NCBI RefSeq assembly: GCF_020911865.1
Contig: NZ_CP087131.1
Location: 3,782,001-3,846,000 of the forward strand
Length of the DNA: 64,000 bases
Reading direction: 5' to 3'
Source of the DNA: Chryseobacterium sp. C-71
GTDB taxonomy: Bacteria > Bacteroidota > Bacteroidia > Flavobacteriales > Weeksellaceae
Part shown: one piece after another, positions 1 to 9,066 of the stretch
How the letters are laid out: each line of letters starts with the position of its first letter
How positions within the stretch are numbered: the first letter of the stretch is position 1
Program-made: the position numbers and the translations under genes
Notes under the pieces: generated by a model
Told to the model about the DNA's origin: nothing
Database searches by the model: none
Seen by the model: only the letters and a program-made list of their open reading frames with translations

Positions 1-551
1 GTGTAGATCGCATCAAAACCAGTGATAGAAATCACATTTCCTTTGCTATCCATCTTCATGTTCAGTTTGTTTCCGGTCAAAGCTCGGTTCACATTCCAAA
101 TCATTTTTAGATTATCTTCTTTCGGGATGGGCAGTTTTGTATCAACTACAATCGTTTTTCCGTCAGCACTCTGAGAACTTCTTTTGCCGATCAAATTAAT
201 CGTGATGTCGTAAATTCCACCTTTCACATCGTTTACCGTAAAGCTCATTTCGTCAGTCGATTCGCTGGTTCCATTCAAGGTTTTTCCTTGTGGATCAGTC
301 ATCGTCTTTACATCTCTTTGGTAAGTAGTCAAAGGGTAAGTTTTTCCTTTTTCCAATTTAAAAGTCTGAGTAAAAACTCCCAAAGAATCTTTGATTGCAG
401 GGTTTGCTTTTACTTCAGCTACAGAATCTGCCGGAACTTCAACGGTGATTGTTTTTCCGGTTTTAGGATCAATTTTAGTGATGGTTGCCGTCTCTTTTTT
501 ACAAGAAATGATGGCTAAAGAGATCAATGCTAGTGCTGCTATATTTTTCAT
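1..551 (-). CDS. Hypothetical lipoprotein, C-terminus cut by window edge
   Basis: An open frame runs from an ATG at 549-551 to the window edge, about 183 codons without a stop. The N-terminus is a lipoprotein signal peptide with lipobox AIISC near residue 16 followed by KKE, so the product is probably anchored in the outer or inner membrane and faces the periplasm or cell surface. The rest is soluble, beta-rich looking and rich in Thr, Lys and Asp; I recognise no catalytic motif. It resembles the many small unnamed lipoproteins of Chryseobacterium. It lies downstream of rlmB on the same strand with a 71-bp gap. The function is unknown and the C-terminus cannot be judged. Confidence 0.75.
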   Translation of the reverse strand, partial: MKNIAALALISLAIISCKKETATITKIDPKTGKTITVEVPADSVAEVKANPAIKDSLGVFTQTFKLEKGKTYPLTTYQRDVKTMTDPQGKTLNGTSESTDEMSFTVNDVKGGIYDITINLIGKRSSQSADGKTIVVDTKLPIPKEDNLKMIWNVNRALTGNKLNMKMDSKGNVISITGFDAIY

Positions 552-622
552 AAATACTATTCTAATTTTGAGAAATTCCCTCTCTTTAAGGCTTAGGGAA
601 AGAATTTTCTTTTTTATAAATT

Positions 623-1423
623 TTAATTAATTTTCACCAATTTTTGTCTCATTGCTTCGTAAAGAATGGCTCCACAAGCTACAGAAACGTTCAGTGACTG
701 CGTTTTTCCCTCAATAGGAAGTTTTATTTTTTCGTCAGAATGGTGAAGCACTTCTTTTGAAATTCCTGTTTCTTCATTCCCCATCACAATAGCGCAAGGT
801 TCTGTAAAATTGACATCGTAAATCAGTTTTTGTGCTTTTTCAGTTGCCGAAAATACAGATACACCGCTTTGTTGAAGATAATCTACAACGTGAGCTAAAT
901 TATTTTCTTTGCAAATCTTGATATTGTACATCGCTCCCGCAGAAGTTTTTATCGCATCAGAATTGATTGGCGCTCCACCTTTTTCTGGAATGACAACGGC
1001 GTGAATTCCTACACATTCTGCGGTTCTACAGATAGCTCCAAAGTTTCTGACATCAGTCAATCGGTCTAAAATTAATATAAAAGGTACTTTTCCTTCTTCA
1101 AACAATTCAGGAATGATGTTTTCAATTTTGTGAAAAGGTACATCCGAAATAAATGCCACGACACCCTGGTGGTTTTTCCTTGTAAAACGGTTCAGTTTCT
1201 CAACCGGAACATAGTTTGGACGAATTTTATATTTTGCTAAAACCGCTTTCAGTTCGGCATAAATTTCTCCCTGCAAAGCATTCTGCACAAAGATTTTATC
1301 AATTGTTTTTCCTGCTTCAATAGCTTCCAATACAGGGCGTAATCCGAATATAAAATCGTCTTTTTTATTAGGTTCTGTATTTCTGAATTCAGGTTTTGAG
1401 TTCTTATGTTGAAAATCTTCCAA
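623..1423 (-). CDS. rlmB: 23S rRNA 2'-O-ribose methyltransferase, TrmH/SpoU family (RlmB-like)
   Basis: 266-residue SPOUT methyltransferase that would methylate a 23S rRNA ribose (Gm2251 in E. coli) using SAM. An N-terminal substrate-binding domain (about residues 25-100, beginning FIFGLRPVLEAI) is followed by the knotted SpoU domain with its three motifs: ILDRLTDVRNFGAICRTA near 118-135, IVMGNEETGIS near 213, and LPIEGKTQSLNVSVA near 235. All are intact and the length is normal. The frame has no ATG near its N-terminus; TTG at 1421-1423 is the only sensible start. A basic tail of about 20 residues precedes the conserved domain. Specificity for G2251 rather than another TrmH site is inferred. 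Confidence 0.9.
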   Translation of the reverse strand: MEDFQHKNSKPEFRNTEPNKKDDFIFGLRPVLEAIEAGKTIDKIFVQNALQGEIYAELKAVLAKYKIRPNYVPVEKLNRFTRKNHQGVVAFISDVPFHKIENIIPELFEEGKVPFILILDRLTDVRNFGAICRTAECVGIHAVVIPEKGGAPINSDAIKTSAGAMYNIKICKENNLAHVVDYLQQSGVSVFSATEKAQKLIYDVNFTEPCAIVMGNEETGISKEVLHHSDEKIKLPIEGKTQSLNVSVACGAILYEAMRQKLVKIN

Positions 1424-1516
1424 AATTTTTATTTTATTTTTTAATGAATAACTTAGTTATTCAAACTTATTTTACTTGGCTTTTACTTTTGCCTTGATTC
1501 TTTTTCCTTGGCTCTT

Positions 1517-1987
1517 CTAAAACTTTTCTCCTAAAATTGCTCTCTTTATCGCCATTGCATACCCATAATGCAGGCTTTCATGCATGTTGTTGAAAATGAT
1601 AGCATCTTGGATACTCTTCAAATCCATGCCAAAACTTGTGGTGTAGGGTGTGTAATCTGAAAAGAAATCGCTGTCATAATCTTTCATTAAAATTTTTGAA
1701 GTTTCGGTTAAAAGAAATTCCAAATCTTCCACTTCAGATTTCTGTACATTCAGATTGGGCATCGTTCCTTTTTTGTAGGTTTCGATCCAATAATTATCAA
1801 TTCTGAACGGGTTTCCGCTTAGGTAATAATGCAGCAATTGCTGTGTAGCAACAGTGTGGGCAATATTCCAATACAGATTGTTATTAAAACCATCGGGGAT
1901 TAATAAAAGGTCTTCGTGAGAAGTATCCCGCAAGATATCCAAAAGGTTTTTTCTAACCTGTCTGTGAGCTTGAAAATGATAATTCAT
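1517..1987 (-). CDS. DinB family protein
   Basis: 156 residues, the usual length for the DinB/YfiT four-helix-bundle superfamily, whose members are metal-binding and often act as thiol-dependent transferases or stress proteins. The histidines expected for the metal triad are visible: AHTV near residue 43 in the first helices, and a late pair in NMHESLHYG near 134-141. No signal peptide or membrane segment is present, so it should be cytoplasmic. It stands alone between rlmB and the T9SS cargo gene. The substrate is unknown. The family call rests on helix pattern and His placement. Confidence 0.75.
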   Translation of the reverse strand: MNYHFQAHRQVRKNLLDILRDTSHEDLLLIPDGFNNNLYWNIAHTVATQQLLHYYLSGNPFRIDNYWIETYKKGTMPNLNVQKSEVEDLEFLLTETSKILMKDYDSDFFSDYTPYTTSFGMDLKSIQDAIIFNNMHESLHYGYAMAIKRAILGEKF

Positions 1988-2111
1988 ATTTCAAAAATTT
2001 AATCACCAAAAATAGTTTAATAAACTGAAAATGACAATTTTTTGAATGGGGTATAAAAGTTAAAATTTTTTAATTTTAAAGATAAATTGAATTTTTAAAT
2101 AAAAACGCATT

Positions 2112-2150
2112 AAAAAAACCTCCTATGGAGAATATCCAAGAGGAGGTTTT
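2112..2150 (-). terminator. Intrinsic terminator of the PNGase F-like gene
   Basis: On the minus strand an AAACCTCCT/AGGAGGTTT stem with a 16-nt loop is followed by a run of seven T, about 30 bp after the stop codon at 2183. Confidence 0.75.
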
Positions 2151-2182
2151 TAGCTTTTTAAATCTAATCGAATAAAATAATT

Positions 2183-3517
2183 TTATTTTTTGATGATTTT
2201 ATGTTTGAAAGTTGTACCATCTTTCAAAACAATATTTAAAATATACACTCCAGTGTTGTATGAAGAAATATTTATTTTGTTTTCTTTAAAATTTTCTGTT
2301 AGTTTTCTTCCATCCATACTGAAAAGAGTCATTGAAGCTACATCTATTTTTGATTTTATGTTAACGAAATCAGAAGTAGGATTAGGGTAAATGCTAACAT
2401 CTATTGATTTGATGTCTTTTACATCCATCATAGCACTATTTTTACTTTGCATGTAAACAGATAGAAAAACATCTCCTTGTTGCTGGTTGAAAACAGCTGC
2501 TGGTATTGTATGTTTAAGGGTGTGGTTTCCTGCGGTCATACTAGTCATTGTAAAACTTCTGATAGGAACAGCATCACCGGGACACCAGTTATTCCAGGCA
2601 GTCCAGTCAGCAGTTGAACTAGGCGTGGTGCCATAGATTCCGTTTCCTTGTGTATTGTAAACCCTAAATGGTTCGCAAGAAGTTCCTCCAGGTTTATAGG
2701 TAAGCATTTGTATATCATCTATATAGGTGAAGTTGTCTCTTCTCACATATTCTTCACCACCAGCATTTGCACCATGAGGTGTAGATATTACGAAAAACTG
2801 AGCATCCGTAATTGCATTGGGTAGATTGAACGTTGTAATTCTCACAGTTTGCCCTGGAACATCTGTACTATTGTAATTATTTAATTTACTATAATTTAAT
2901 ATTGGGGTGAGGTTATTGTAACTTGTTGGAGTTGCGCCTGCATTCGTAGAGAAAAAAGTAAGTGTTCCTGTAAAAACATCATTCCTTCCTGAGCATCCTG
3001 CAATTTCAGTTTGTGCTGCATAAGGAACACCGAAAACATCAAGTTCCATATACATGTCGTAAGTGCTTCGCAATGCTGCATCATGAAACACATTATACAA
3101 ATTACTTAAATTATAGGTGTAAGGAACTTCTAAAGGCGAAACATTTTTATTCATAAAAGGAGTAATGTATCTAGCTACCTCAATCCTTTTCACATTTGCA
3201 TCGTTTATGGTATAGGTAGGTTGGTTTTTTGGAATCATGGCTAAAAAAACACTTCCCAATCGGTCATAATTGTCACACAAAGCTCCAATGGTTACTCTCA
3301 TAGCAATCTTTGCTTTAAAGCCATCCAACTCAGCATCTGTCATTTTTCTCGCATACCTCGCATTCGTTAACCGAATGAGACCTGTAGGCACAGGTTGAGA
3401 TACTAAAGCTGCATAACCATCGTAATAAACTGCTTCGGAAACGATATTCGTTCTTGTAGTTTGTGAATTAAAAAATCCTGTGATTAAAACGCTTAAAAAA
3501 AATAGCTTTTTATACAT
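2183..3517 (-). CDS. Secreted PNGase F-like amidase with T9SS sorting domain
   Basis: 444 residues. A signal peptide (residues 1-18, ending FFNSQ) leads into a region matching peptide-N-glycosidase F, which cleaves N-glycans from asparagine. Landmarks in order: CDNYDR at 81-86 (compare CDEWDR of the Elizabethkingia enzyme, holding catalytic D60, here D85), ARYITPF at 115-121, YMELD with E159 near the place of E118, TPILNYSK near 204, CEPF with E282 at the place of E206, and WCPGDAVP at 311-318. The last 75 residues are a type A T9SS signal (SIYPNPTSD, GVYILNI, KIIKK), so it is exported and anchored or released. Overall identity to PNGase F is low; activity is inferred from conserved residues. 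The gene has its own terminator. Confidence 0.7.
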   Translation of the reverse strand: MYKKLFFLSVLITGFFNSQTTRTNIVSEAVYYDGYAALVSQPVPTGLIRLTNARYARKMTDAELDGFKAKIAMRVTIGALCDNYDRLGSVFLAMIPKNQPTYTINDANVKRIEVARYITPFMNKNVSPLEVPYTYNLSNLYNVFHDAALRSTYDMYMELDVFGVPYAAQTEIAGCSGRNDVFTGTLTFFSTNAGATPTSYNNLTPILNYSKLNNYNSTDVPGQTVRITTFNLPNAITDAQFFVISTPHGANAGGEEYVRRDNFTYIDDIQMLTYKPGGTSCEPFRVYNTQGNGIYGTTPSSTADWTAWNNWCPGDAVPIRSFTMTSMTAGNHTLKHTIPAAVFNQQQGDVFLSVYMQSKNSAMMDVKDIKSIDVSIYPNPTSDFVNIKSKIDVASMTLFSMDGRKLTENFKENKINISSYNTGVYILNIVLKDGTTFKHKIIKK

Positions 3518-3663
3518 ACCATTAGTATTTGTAGATTTGTGTGCAAATGTATCAAAAATATATTAAAAAAAATAAATATTTATAATTAAATTATCTTAAT
3601 CAATTGCGAATAATCAAAATAATTTATTAAATTCGCACATTATTAACTATTGATCTATTAAAG

Positions 3664-4962
3664 ATGAGAAAGAAATTACTTTTATTTTTATTGCTGGCAA
3701 CTTTGATGTCTAATGCCCAAATAAATTTAAATATTGGAAGCACAGATGTAGGAGTAGCGCCTGTAAGTAGTTTTTTTTCGTACTCTTACGTTCAGCAGAT
3801 ATATCCTAAACAAGAAATAAATGCTAATTCTGCAGGGAATATCACGGGTCTAATATTTTATGTAGATCCTTCAGTAACTATATCGGATTCTTCAGATTGG
3901 ACTGTATATCTTGGTCTTAGCTCAAAAACCGCTTTCACTTCCAATACAGACTGGGTTCCTGTTACGCAGCTTACTCAAGTATTCACAGGAACGGTAACTA
4001 ATAATAATGGTCAGGTTGTGGTTACCTTTACAACCCCATTTGCTTATAACAATACAGATAATTTAATAATTGCTACAAAAGAAAACTCGCAAAGTATTGA
4101 TATTAATAATTTCAACGAAGTTTTCCGTGTTTATCAGCATCTTCCATCTTCTACACTTTATTACACAAGAGATCTTGCAGTGATTGACCCTGCATCTCCA
4201 CCAGCGGGTTTCAGAGCTGGTTATAAATCAGCAGTTACATTTTCAGGACTAACTCCTAATACAACTCCTGCTTGCCCATTTATTACCTATCCTGCAAATA
4301 ATCAGCAGATGGTTATTTTATCTCCTCTTATTAAATGGCTTTCGGTACCTGGAGCAGATTCTTATAAAGTTTCAATAGGGACTAGTGCGGGAGCTACAGA
4401 TGTTGTTAATCAACAGGTCGTACTCACTAATAGTTTCACTCCATCTACTCCTCTTGTTCAAAATACAAATTATTATTTGAGGGTTACTTCTGTTTCAGGT
4501 GGCTTAGAATCTTCTGGTTGTACGGATGTTGTCTTTAAAACTATTCCGCCACCACCAGCTAATGATGTTTGTTCGGGTGCCTTAGTAGCTACTGTTTTCC
4601 CTTATGTTTACACGCAAGCTGACGCTGCATCAGCTACTAATAATACTGGATTTATAACTACTTGTCCTGATGCGATGAATGACGGTACTTGGTTTAAATT
4701 CACAGGAGATGGTGGTGTGTTTAATATTAAAGTAACTATGCCCGCAAGTAGCGGTGGTTTTGATCCTCAAATGGGAGTTTATAGAGGTAGTTGTGGAAGT
4801 TTAATATGTGTTGGCACATTAGATAATAACGGCGGTGGCGGTACGGAATCTGCTAATTTGACTACTACAGCGGGTACAGTTTATTATATCAATATAGGAT
4901 CTTACGAAGAAACTGTAGATGTTCCGGAAAATGTATTCACTTTAACTATCACGAAACTATAA
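3664..4962 (+). CDS. Secreted protein with fibronectin type III-like module
   Basis: 432 residues with a clear signal peptide (MRKKLLLFLLLATLMSNAQ). Residues about 20-195 are a beta-rich domain of unknown role. About 200-290 (CPFITYPANNQQ to VVFKTIPPPP) look like a fibronectin type III module. About 295-432 form a cysteine-containing jelly-roll-like domain (ANDVCSGALV, TWFKFTGDGG, YYINIGSYEE) common in Bacteroidota extracellular proteins. The C-terminus ends in FTLTITKL without a recognisable T9SS sorting motif, so its export beyond the periplasm is unclear. It is divergent from the PNGase F-like gene, with about 145 bp of AT-rich DNA between them. No catalytic motif is visible. Confidence 0.7.
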   Translation: MRKKLLLFLLLATLMSNAQINLNIGSTDVGVAPVSSFFSYSYVQQIYPKQEINANSAGNITGLIFYVDPSVTISDSSDWTVYLGLSSKTAFTSNTDWVPVTQLTQVFTGTVTNNNGQVVVTFTTPFAYNNTDNLIIATKENSQSIDINNFNEVFRVYQHLPSSTLYYTRDLAVIDPASPPAGFRAGYKSAVTFSGLTPNTTPACPFITYPANNQQMVILSPLIKWLSVPGADSYKVSIGTSAGATDVVNQQVVLTNSFTPSTPLVQNTNYYLRVTSVSGGLESSGCTDVVFKTIPPPPANDVCSGALVATVFPYVYTQADAASATNNTGFITTCPDAMNDGTWFKFTGDGGVFNIKVTMPASSGGFDPQMGVYRGSCGSLICVGTLDNNGGGGTESANLTTTAGTVYYINIGSYEETVDVPENVFTLTITKL

Positions 4963-4986
4963 AAAATAACTTATGTTTTTTATAAA

Positions 4987-5025
4987 TTGATCCTGTTTGT
5001 CAACTGATAAACAGGATCAATTTTT
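4987..5025 (+). terminator. Intrinsic terminator
   Basis: A perfect 12-bp stem (TTGATCCTGTTT / AAACAGGATCAA) with a short loop is followed by TTTTT, 25 bp after the stop at 4962. Confidence 0.85.
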
Positions 5026-5170
5026 CATAATCGCAAAAAAAATCAATATATCATATTGATTAACTAATTAGCTATAAAATATTTAACAAATTTTAACTCA
5101 AAAATGGCATTCATTGTGTTGATTAATGCAAGTATTTATCAGAAATTTACCACTTATTTTAATTTAAACT

Positions 5171-6175
5171 ATGTCAGATTCATATCAAGCAGAAGACATT
5201 CGTCAGCTCACAGAAAAAGTAAGAGAACAGAATTATTTCTTTTCACTTTTGAGGCAGGAAATCAACAAAGTAATTATCGGACAAGAATACATGATAGACC
5301 GACTTTTGGTTGGGCTTTTAGGTAACGGCCACGTTTTGCTTGAAGGAGTTCCCGGGTTGGCAAAAACATTGGCGATAAAAACCTTGGCAGAAGCTGTTCA
5401 TGGTGATTTTTCGAGAATTCAGTTTACGCCAGATTTGCTTCCTGCAGATGTTGTGGGAACGATGATTTATAATATTAAAGAAAACGATTTTTCTATAAAA
5501 AGAGGTCCCGTTTTTGCAAACTTCGTGCTTGCTGATGAGATCAATAGAGCTCCTGCTAAAGTACAATCGGCACTTCTGGAGGTGATGCAGGAAAAACAAG
5601 TAACGATTGGTGACGAAACGATGCATCTTCCAAAACCATTTTTAGTTTTGGCAACGCAAAACCCGATCGATCAAGAAGGAACTTATCTTTTGCCGGAAGC
5701 GCAAAGCGACCGTTTTATGCTGAAATGTACGATTGATTATCCTGAATTTGAGGACGAAAGAAAAGTTATGAGAATGGTTTCAACATCCCATCAGTACGAT
5801 GTAAAACCTGTAATTTCATTACAAAATATTGTTGAAGCAAAATCTATTGTCAATCAAATTTATTTGGATGAAAAAATTGAAAAATACATTTTAGATATGG
5901 TTTTTGCAACCCGTTTTCCTGACAGATATGGACTTTCTGAATTGAAAAACTACATCAGTTTCGGAGCTTCACCAAGAGCATCGATTAACTTGGCTATTGC
6001 ATCTAGAGCTTATGCGTTTTTGAAAGGAAGAGCATTTGTAATTCCTGAAGATGTAAAAGAATTGGCAAAAGATGTTTTAAGACACAGAATCGGGTTGACT
6101 TTTGAAGCGGAAGCAGAAGAAATTACGTCTGAAGAAATTGTGAATAGAATTTTGGCTAAAATACAAGCTCCTTAA
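5171..6175 (+). CDS. moxR: MoxR family AAA+ ATPase
   Basis: 334-residue MoxR AAA+ ATPase, a chaperone that acts with von Willebrand factor A proteins. Walker A is GVPGLAKT near 59-66 (the family's usual Ala variant), Walker B is VLADEINRAP near 118-127, sensor 1 is LATQNPIDQEGTY near 158, and the C-terminal lid with SFGASPRASINL (sensor 2) is near 266. It opens the aerotolerance-type operon moxR, DUF58, BatD-like, batA, batB, batC, batD, all on the plus strand. About 145 bp of AT-rich leader precede it. Family and operon assignment are firm; which VWA partner it remodels is not visible. Confidence 0.95.
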   Translation: MSDSYQAEDIRQLTEKVREQNYFFSLLRQEINKVIIGQEYMIDRLLVGLLGNGHVLLEGVPGLAKTLAIKTLAEAVHGDFSRIQFTPDLLPADVVGTMIYNIKENDFSIKRGPVFANFVLADEINRAPAKVQSALLEVMQEKQVTIGDETMHLPKPFLVLATQNPIDQEGTYLLPEAQSDRFMLKCTIDYPEFEDERKVMRMVSTSHQYDVKPVISLQNIVEAKSIVNQIYLDEKIEKYILDMVFATRFPDRYGLSELKNYISFGASPRASINLAIASRAYAFLKGRAFVIPEDVKELAKDVLRHRIGLTFEAEAEEITSEEIVNRILAKIQAP

Positions 6176-6186
6176 TTGAATTTGAA

Positions 6187-6266
6187 AATTTGAAAATGTG
6201 TCAATTTTAAAATTATCTTAAGGATTTTTTACATTTTCAAATTTCAAATTAGCACATTTTCAAATT
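6187..6266. repeat. Intergenic inverted repeat before the DUF58 gene
   Basis: AATTTGAAAATGTG at 6187-6200 and its exact reverse complement at 6253-6266, with a second partial copy of the right arm at 6231-6250. The whole space between moxR and the DUF58 gene is built of TTTGAAAAT units. The right arm ends 4 bp before the DUF58 start codon, so folding in mRNA could mask that start. Similar low-complexity dyads are common between flavobacterial genes. Confidence 0.7.
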
Positions 6267-6270
6267 GATT

Positions 6271-7134
6271 ATGCAGATAAAAGACATCATAAAAAAAGTA
6301 AAGCAAATAGAAATCCGTACTCGAAAGAAGACGGAAGCTTCCTTGATGGGGCAATATCACAGTGCTTTTAAAGGACAGGGAATGACTTTTTCTGAAGTTC
6401 GTCCTTATCAGTTTGGTGATGAAATCCGTAGAATTGATTGGAATAAAACAGCACGTTTCCGTGAACCGTTTGTGAAAGTAATGGAAGAGGAGCGTGAACT
6501 GACCATGATGATTTTAGTTGATATTTCTGCTTCAATGGATTACGGAACAAAAACCCAGCTGAAAAGAGAATATGTCGCAGAAATTGCAGCAAGTTTAGGA
6601 TTTTCAGCTGCCGGAAATAATGATAAAGTGGGATTGATTTTATTTGCAGATAAAGTCTATAAAGTGATTCCGCCACAAAAAGGAAGAAAACATATTTTGT
6701 CGATTATTAGTAATATTCTGACGGCAGATTATGTTCCTGCGGTTTCTAAAATCGATAAATCTTTAGAATACATGATGGGAATTTTCAAAAGGAAATCGCT
6801 CGTGTTTTTACTTTCAGATTTTGGAGATGCCTATGATTCTAAAATGCTTCGTGTCGCTTCAAAAAAACATCAGCTTTTGGGAATGAGAATTTTCGATGAG
6901 AAAGATAACGAAATTCCTGATGTTGGATATACTCTTTTCAGCGATGTAGAAACCGGGAAACAAGTTTGGGTTAATACGTCAAATGCACGATGGAGATATA
7001 CATTTGCGGAAGCTCAGAAACAAAAAATTAGAGCGTTGGAAGAAGATTTTGCCAACAGTTCGGCAAGCTTTATGAATATCAGTACCGGCGATGATTACTC
7101 AAAATTATTGTATCATTACTTTCAGAAGAAATAA
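6271..7134 (+). CDS. DUF58 / VWA-like protein of the Bat operon
   Basis: 287 residues from ATG 6271; a TTG 6 bp upstream is in frame but less likely. The DUF58 signature (FSEVRPYQFGDEIRRIDW, about 48-65) is followed by a VWA-like fold with MIDAS start DISASMD near 89. No membrane segment or signal peptide: cytoplasmic. Proteins of this type are partners of MoxR ATPases and are required, with BatA-D, for stress or oxygen tolerance in Bacteroidota. It is separated from moxR by 95 bp of inverted repeat and from the next gene by 35 bp. The biochemical role of DUF58 itself is not established. Confidence 0.92.
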   Translation: MQIKDIIKKVKQIEIRTRKKTEASLMGQYHSAFKGQGMTFSEVRPYQFGDEIRRIDWNKTARFREPFVKVMEEERELTMMILVDISASMDYGTKTQLKREYVAEIAASLGFSAAGNNDKVGLILFADKVYKVIPPQKGRKHILSIISNILTADYVPAVSKIDKSLEYMMGIFKRKSLVFLLSDFGDAYDSKMLRVASKKHQLLGMRIFDEKDNEIPDVGYTLFSDVETGKQVWVNTSNARWRYTFAEAQKQKIRALEEDFANSSASFMNISTGDDYSKLLYHYFQKK

Positions 7135-7169
7135 ATTTAAATTAAAAATAAATTAGGCATCAGCCGAAA

Positions 7170-8081
7170 TTGACTATTTTAAAATTGAAAAAATTAGTAT
7201 TACTCTTATCATTTTTCATCTGTGCAAATGCTTTTTCACAGATACTTTCCTCGAATCTTGAGAAGAAAACATTGGCTCTCGGCGAAGTCAACCGATTTAC
7301 CGTGAAAATTGATAACCTCAATAATCAGGAAGTAAAAGCTGCACCAAAAGACAAGTTGCTCCCTTTTCATTTTGAAGAAATTAAAGACAGCATCGGAATT
7401 CAACCCAATTCTTACCAGAGAAATATTGAATTTTCAGTTTTTGAAGAAGGAACCTATACAATCCCTGAACTTGAATTTAAAGTAGGTGAAAGGGTGTTGA
7501 AAACAATTCCTTACGAAATTGAAGTGGTCAATACTGCCCAAAAAGGCGATCCGATCAATGATATTATGAACAATAAGGAAGTCAAGCTGGAAGTTACAGA
7601 TTATTGGCAGCTTTATAAATGGTATATTTTGGCAGCCTTGGCTTTGATTGCTTTAATAATTGCCATTTTTATGATTGTGAAATACGGCAGAAAATCCAAA
7701 GACTCTCCGGTTGTGGCAACCAATCAGACTTTGAAAGAATTGGATTCATTAAAAAAGAAAAAATATATCGAAGACGGAAATTACCGTTCGTTTTATGTGG
7801 AACTAATCGATATTTCAAGGAAATTTTTAGCCAAACAATATAGAATTCCTGCAGATGTTTTGCTGACAGACGATTTGGTTCAGTTGATGAAAGAAAATAA
7901 TACCATTTCGCAGGACAATGAAAGGATTATCGAAGATGTCTTCTTCAGAGGTGATTTGGTGAAGTTTGCCAAAACCTTTCCGGATCAGCAGATGATGGAA
8001 AAAGATTTTAACGAAATTAAAGACTTTGTGAAGAGATCATCAAAGGATATAGAATTTGAAAACCTGAGAAAAGATGTTTAA
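7170..8081 (+). CDS. Membrane protein of the Bat operon, BatD-like N-terminus
   Basis: 303 residues starting at TTG 7170; no in-frame ATG lies near the signal sequence, so a TTG start is required. An N-terminal signal peptide ends at ANAFSQ (about residue 24). A periplasmic beta domain (25-145) resembles the repeated domain of BatD. One transmembrane helix lies near 152-172 (WYILAALALIALIIAIFMIV). The C-terminal cytoplasmic helical region (190-303, with ELDSLKKKKYIEDGNYRSFY) resembles the cytoplasmic part of DUF4381-type partners. It overlaps batA by 8 bp, implying coupled translation. It probably sits in the inner membrane with BatA and BatB. Confidence 0.75.
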   Translation: MTILKLKKLVLLLSFFICANAFSQILSSNLEKKTLALGEVNRFTVKIDNLNNQEVKAAPKDKLLPFHFEEIKDSIGIQPNSYQRNIEFSVFEEGTYTIPELEFKVGERVLKTIPYEIEVVNTAQKGDPINDIMNNKEVKLEVTDYWQLYKWYILAALALIALIIAIFMIVKYGRKSKDSPVVATNQTLKELDSLKKKKYIEDGNYRSFYVELIDISRKFLAKQYRIPADVLLTDDLVQLMKENNTISQDNERIIEDVFFRGDLVKFAKTFPDQQMMEKDFNEIKDFVKRSSKDIEFENLRKDV

Positions 8082-9066
8082 TTTCGAGTTTTACAGTCCG
8101 TGGTTTTTATTTCTTTTCCTTTTGTTTATTCCATTACTGATTAGAGACATCAGCAGAAAAAAACTGAAAGGAATCAAAGTTCCTACCGTTCAGAATATGA
8201 ACTCAAGCAGTGGAATTTTACCTGTTTTGTTTTTGCTTAAAATTTCAAAGTACATTATTTTATCGTGTCTTTTCATTGCGATGGCGAGACCGAGAACGTT
8301 TACCATTTCTCAGGACAGAGACGATACCAAAGGGGTAGATATTATGTTTGCTGTCGACGTTTCTCTGAGTATGTTGTCTAAAGATCTTTCACCAGACCGA
8401 CTGACTGCATTGAAAGAAATTGCAATTCAGTTTGTTGAAAAACGCCCGAATGATAGAATTGGAGTCGTAACCTATGCTTCTGAAGCTTTTACCAAAGTTC
8501 CAGTGACTTCTGATCATCAAGTTGTCATTGACGAATTGAAAAACCTGAACACAGCCGAGCTTTACCCCGGAACTGCCATTGGTGAAGGACTTTCAGTTGC
8601 GGTAAACCATCTTCGCACAAGCAAAGCAAAGAGTAAAATCATTATTCTGATGACGGATGGGGTGAATAATGTGCAAAATGCCATCGCACCACAAATCGCT
8701 GCAGAATTGGCGAGAAGTAATGATATTAAGGTGTATTCAATTGGTGTAGGAACCAACGGTGTTGCTTTGATGCCGACTGAAGTTGATATTTTTGGTGACT
8801 TGGTTTTTACCGAAACTCAGGTGCAGATTGATGAGCCAGTTTTAAGGGAAATTGCTGAGGCAACAGGCGGAAAATATTTCCGTGCTACATCAAACAGCAG
8901 TTTGGAAGAAGTTTATAGCGAAATCAACCAGCTTGAGAAAACTGATGTAAAAGTTTCAAAGCTTTATAACTATCAGGAATATTTTACAATTTTCCTTTGG
9001 GTTGCTTTGGGAATGCTGTTTTTTGATGCATTATTGAGATGGGTATTATATAAATTTTTAAGCTGA
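8074..9066 (+). CDS. batA: BatA, VWA-domain inner membrane protein
   Basis: 330 residues. Two N-terminal membrane helices (about 7-22 and 52-70) precede a von Willebrand factor A domain (about 85-290) with an intact MIDAS start DVSLSM near 94-99, the conserved Thr region YPGTAIGEG near 165, and LMTDGVNN near 192. A third membrane segment is near the C-terminus (YFTIFLWVALGMLFF). This is the usual BatA architecture with the VWA domain held between helices. The stop codon of batA shares a base with the start of batB. BatA and BatB are thought to form an inner-membrane complex; the ligand is unknown. Confidence 0.93.
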   Translation: MFNFEFYSPWFLFLFLLFIPLLIRDISRKKLKGIKVPTVQNMNSSSGILPVLFLLKISKYIILSCLFIAMARPRTFTISQDRDDTKGVDIMFAVDVSLSMLSKDLSPDRLTALKEIAIQFVEKRPNDRIGVVTYASEAFTKVPVTSDHQVVIDELKNLNTAELYPGTAIGEGLSVAVNHLRTSKAKSKIIILMTDGVNNVQNAIAPQIAAELARSNDIKVYSIGVGTNGVALMPTEVDIFGDLVFTETQVQIDEPVLREIAEATGGKYFRATSNSSLEEVYSEINQLEKTDVKVSKLYNYQEYFTIFLWVALGMLFFDALLRWVLYKFLS

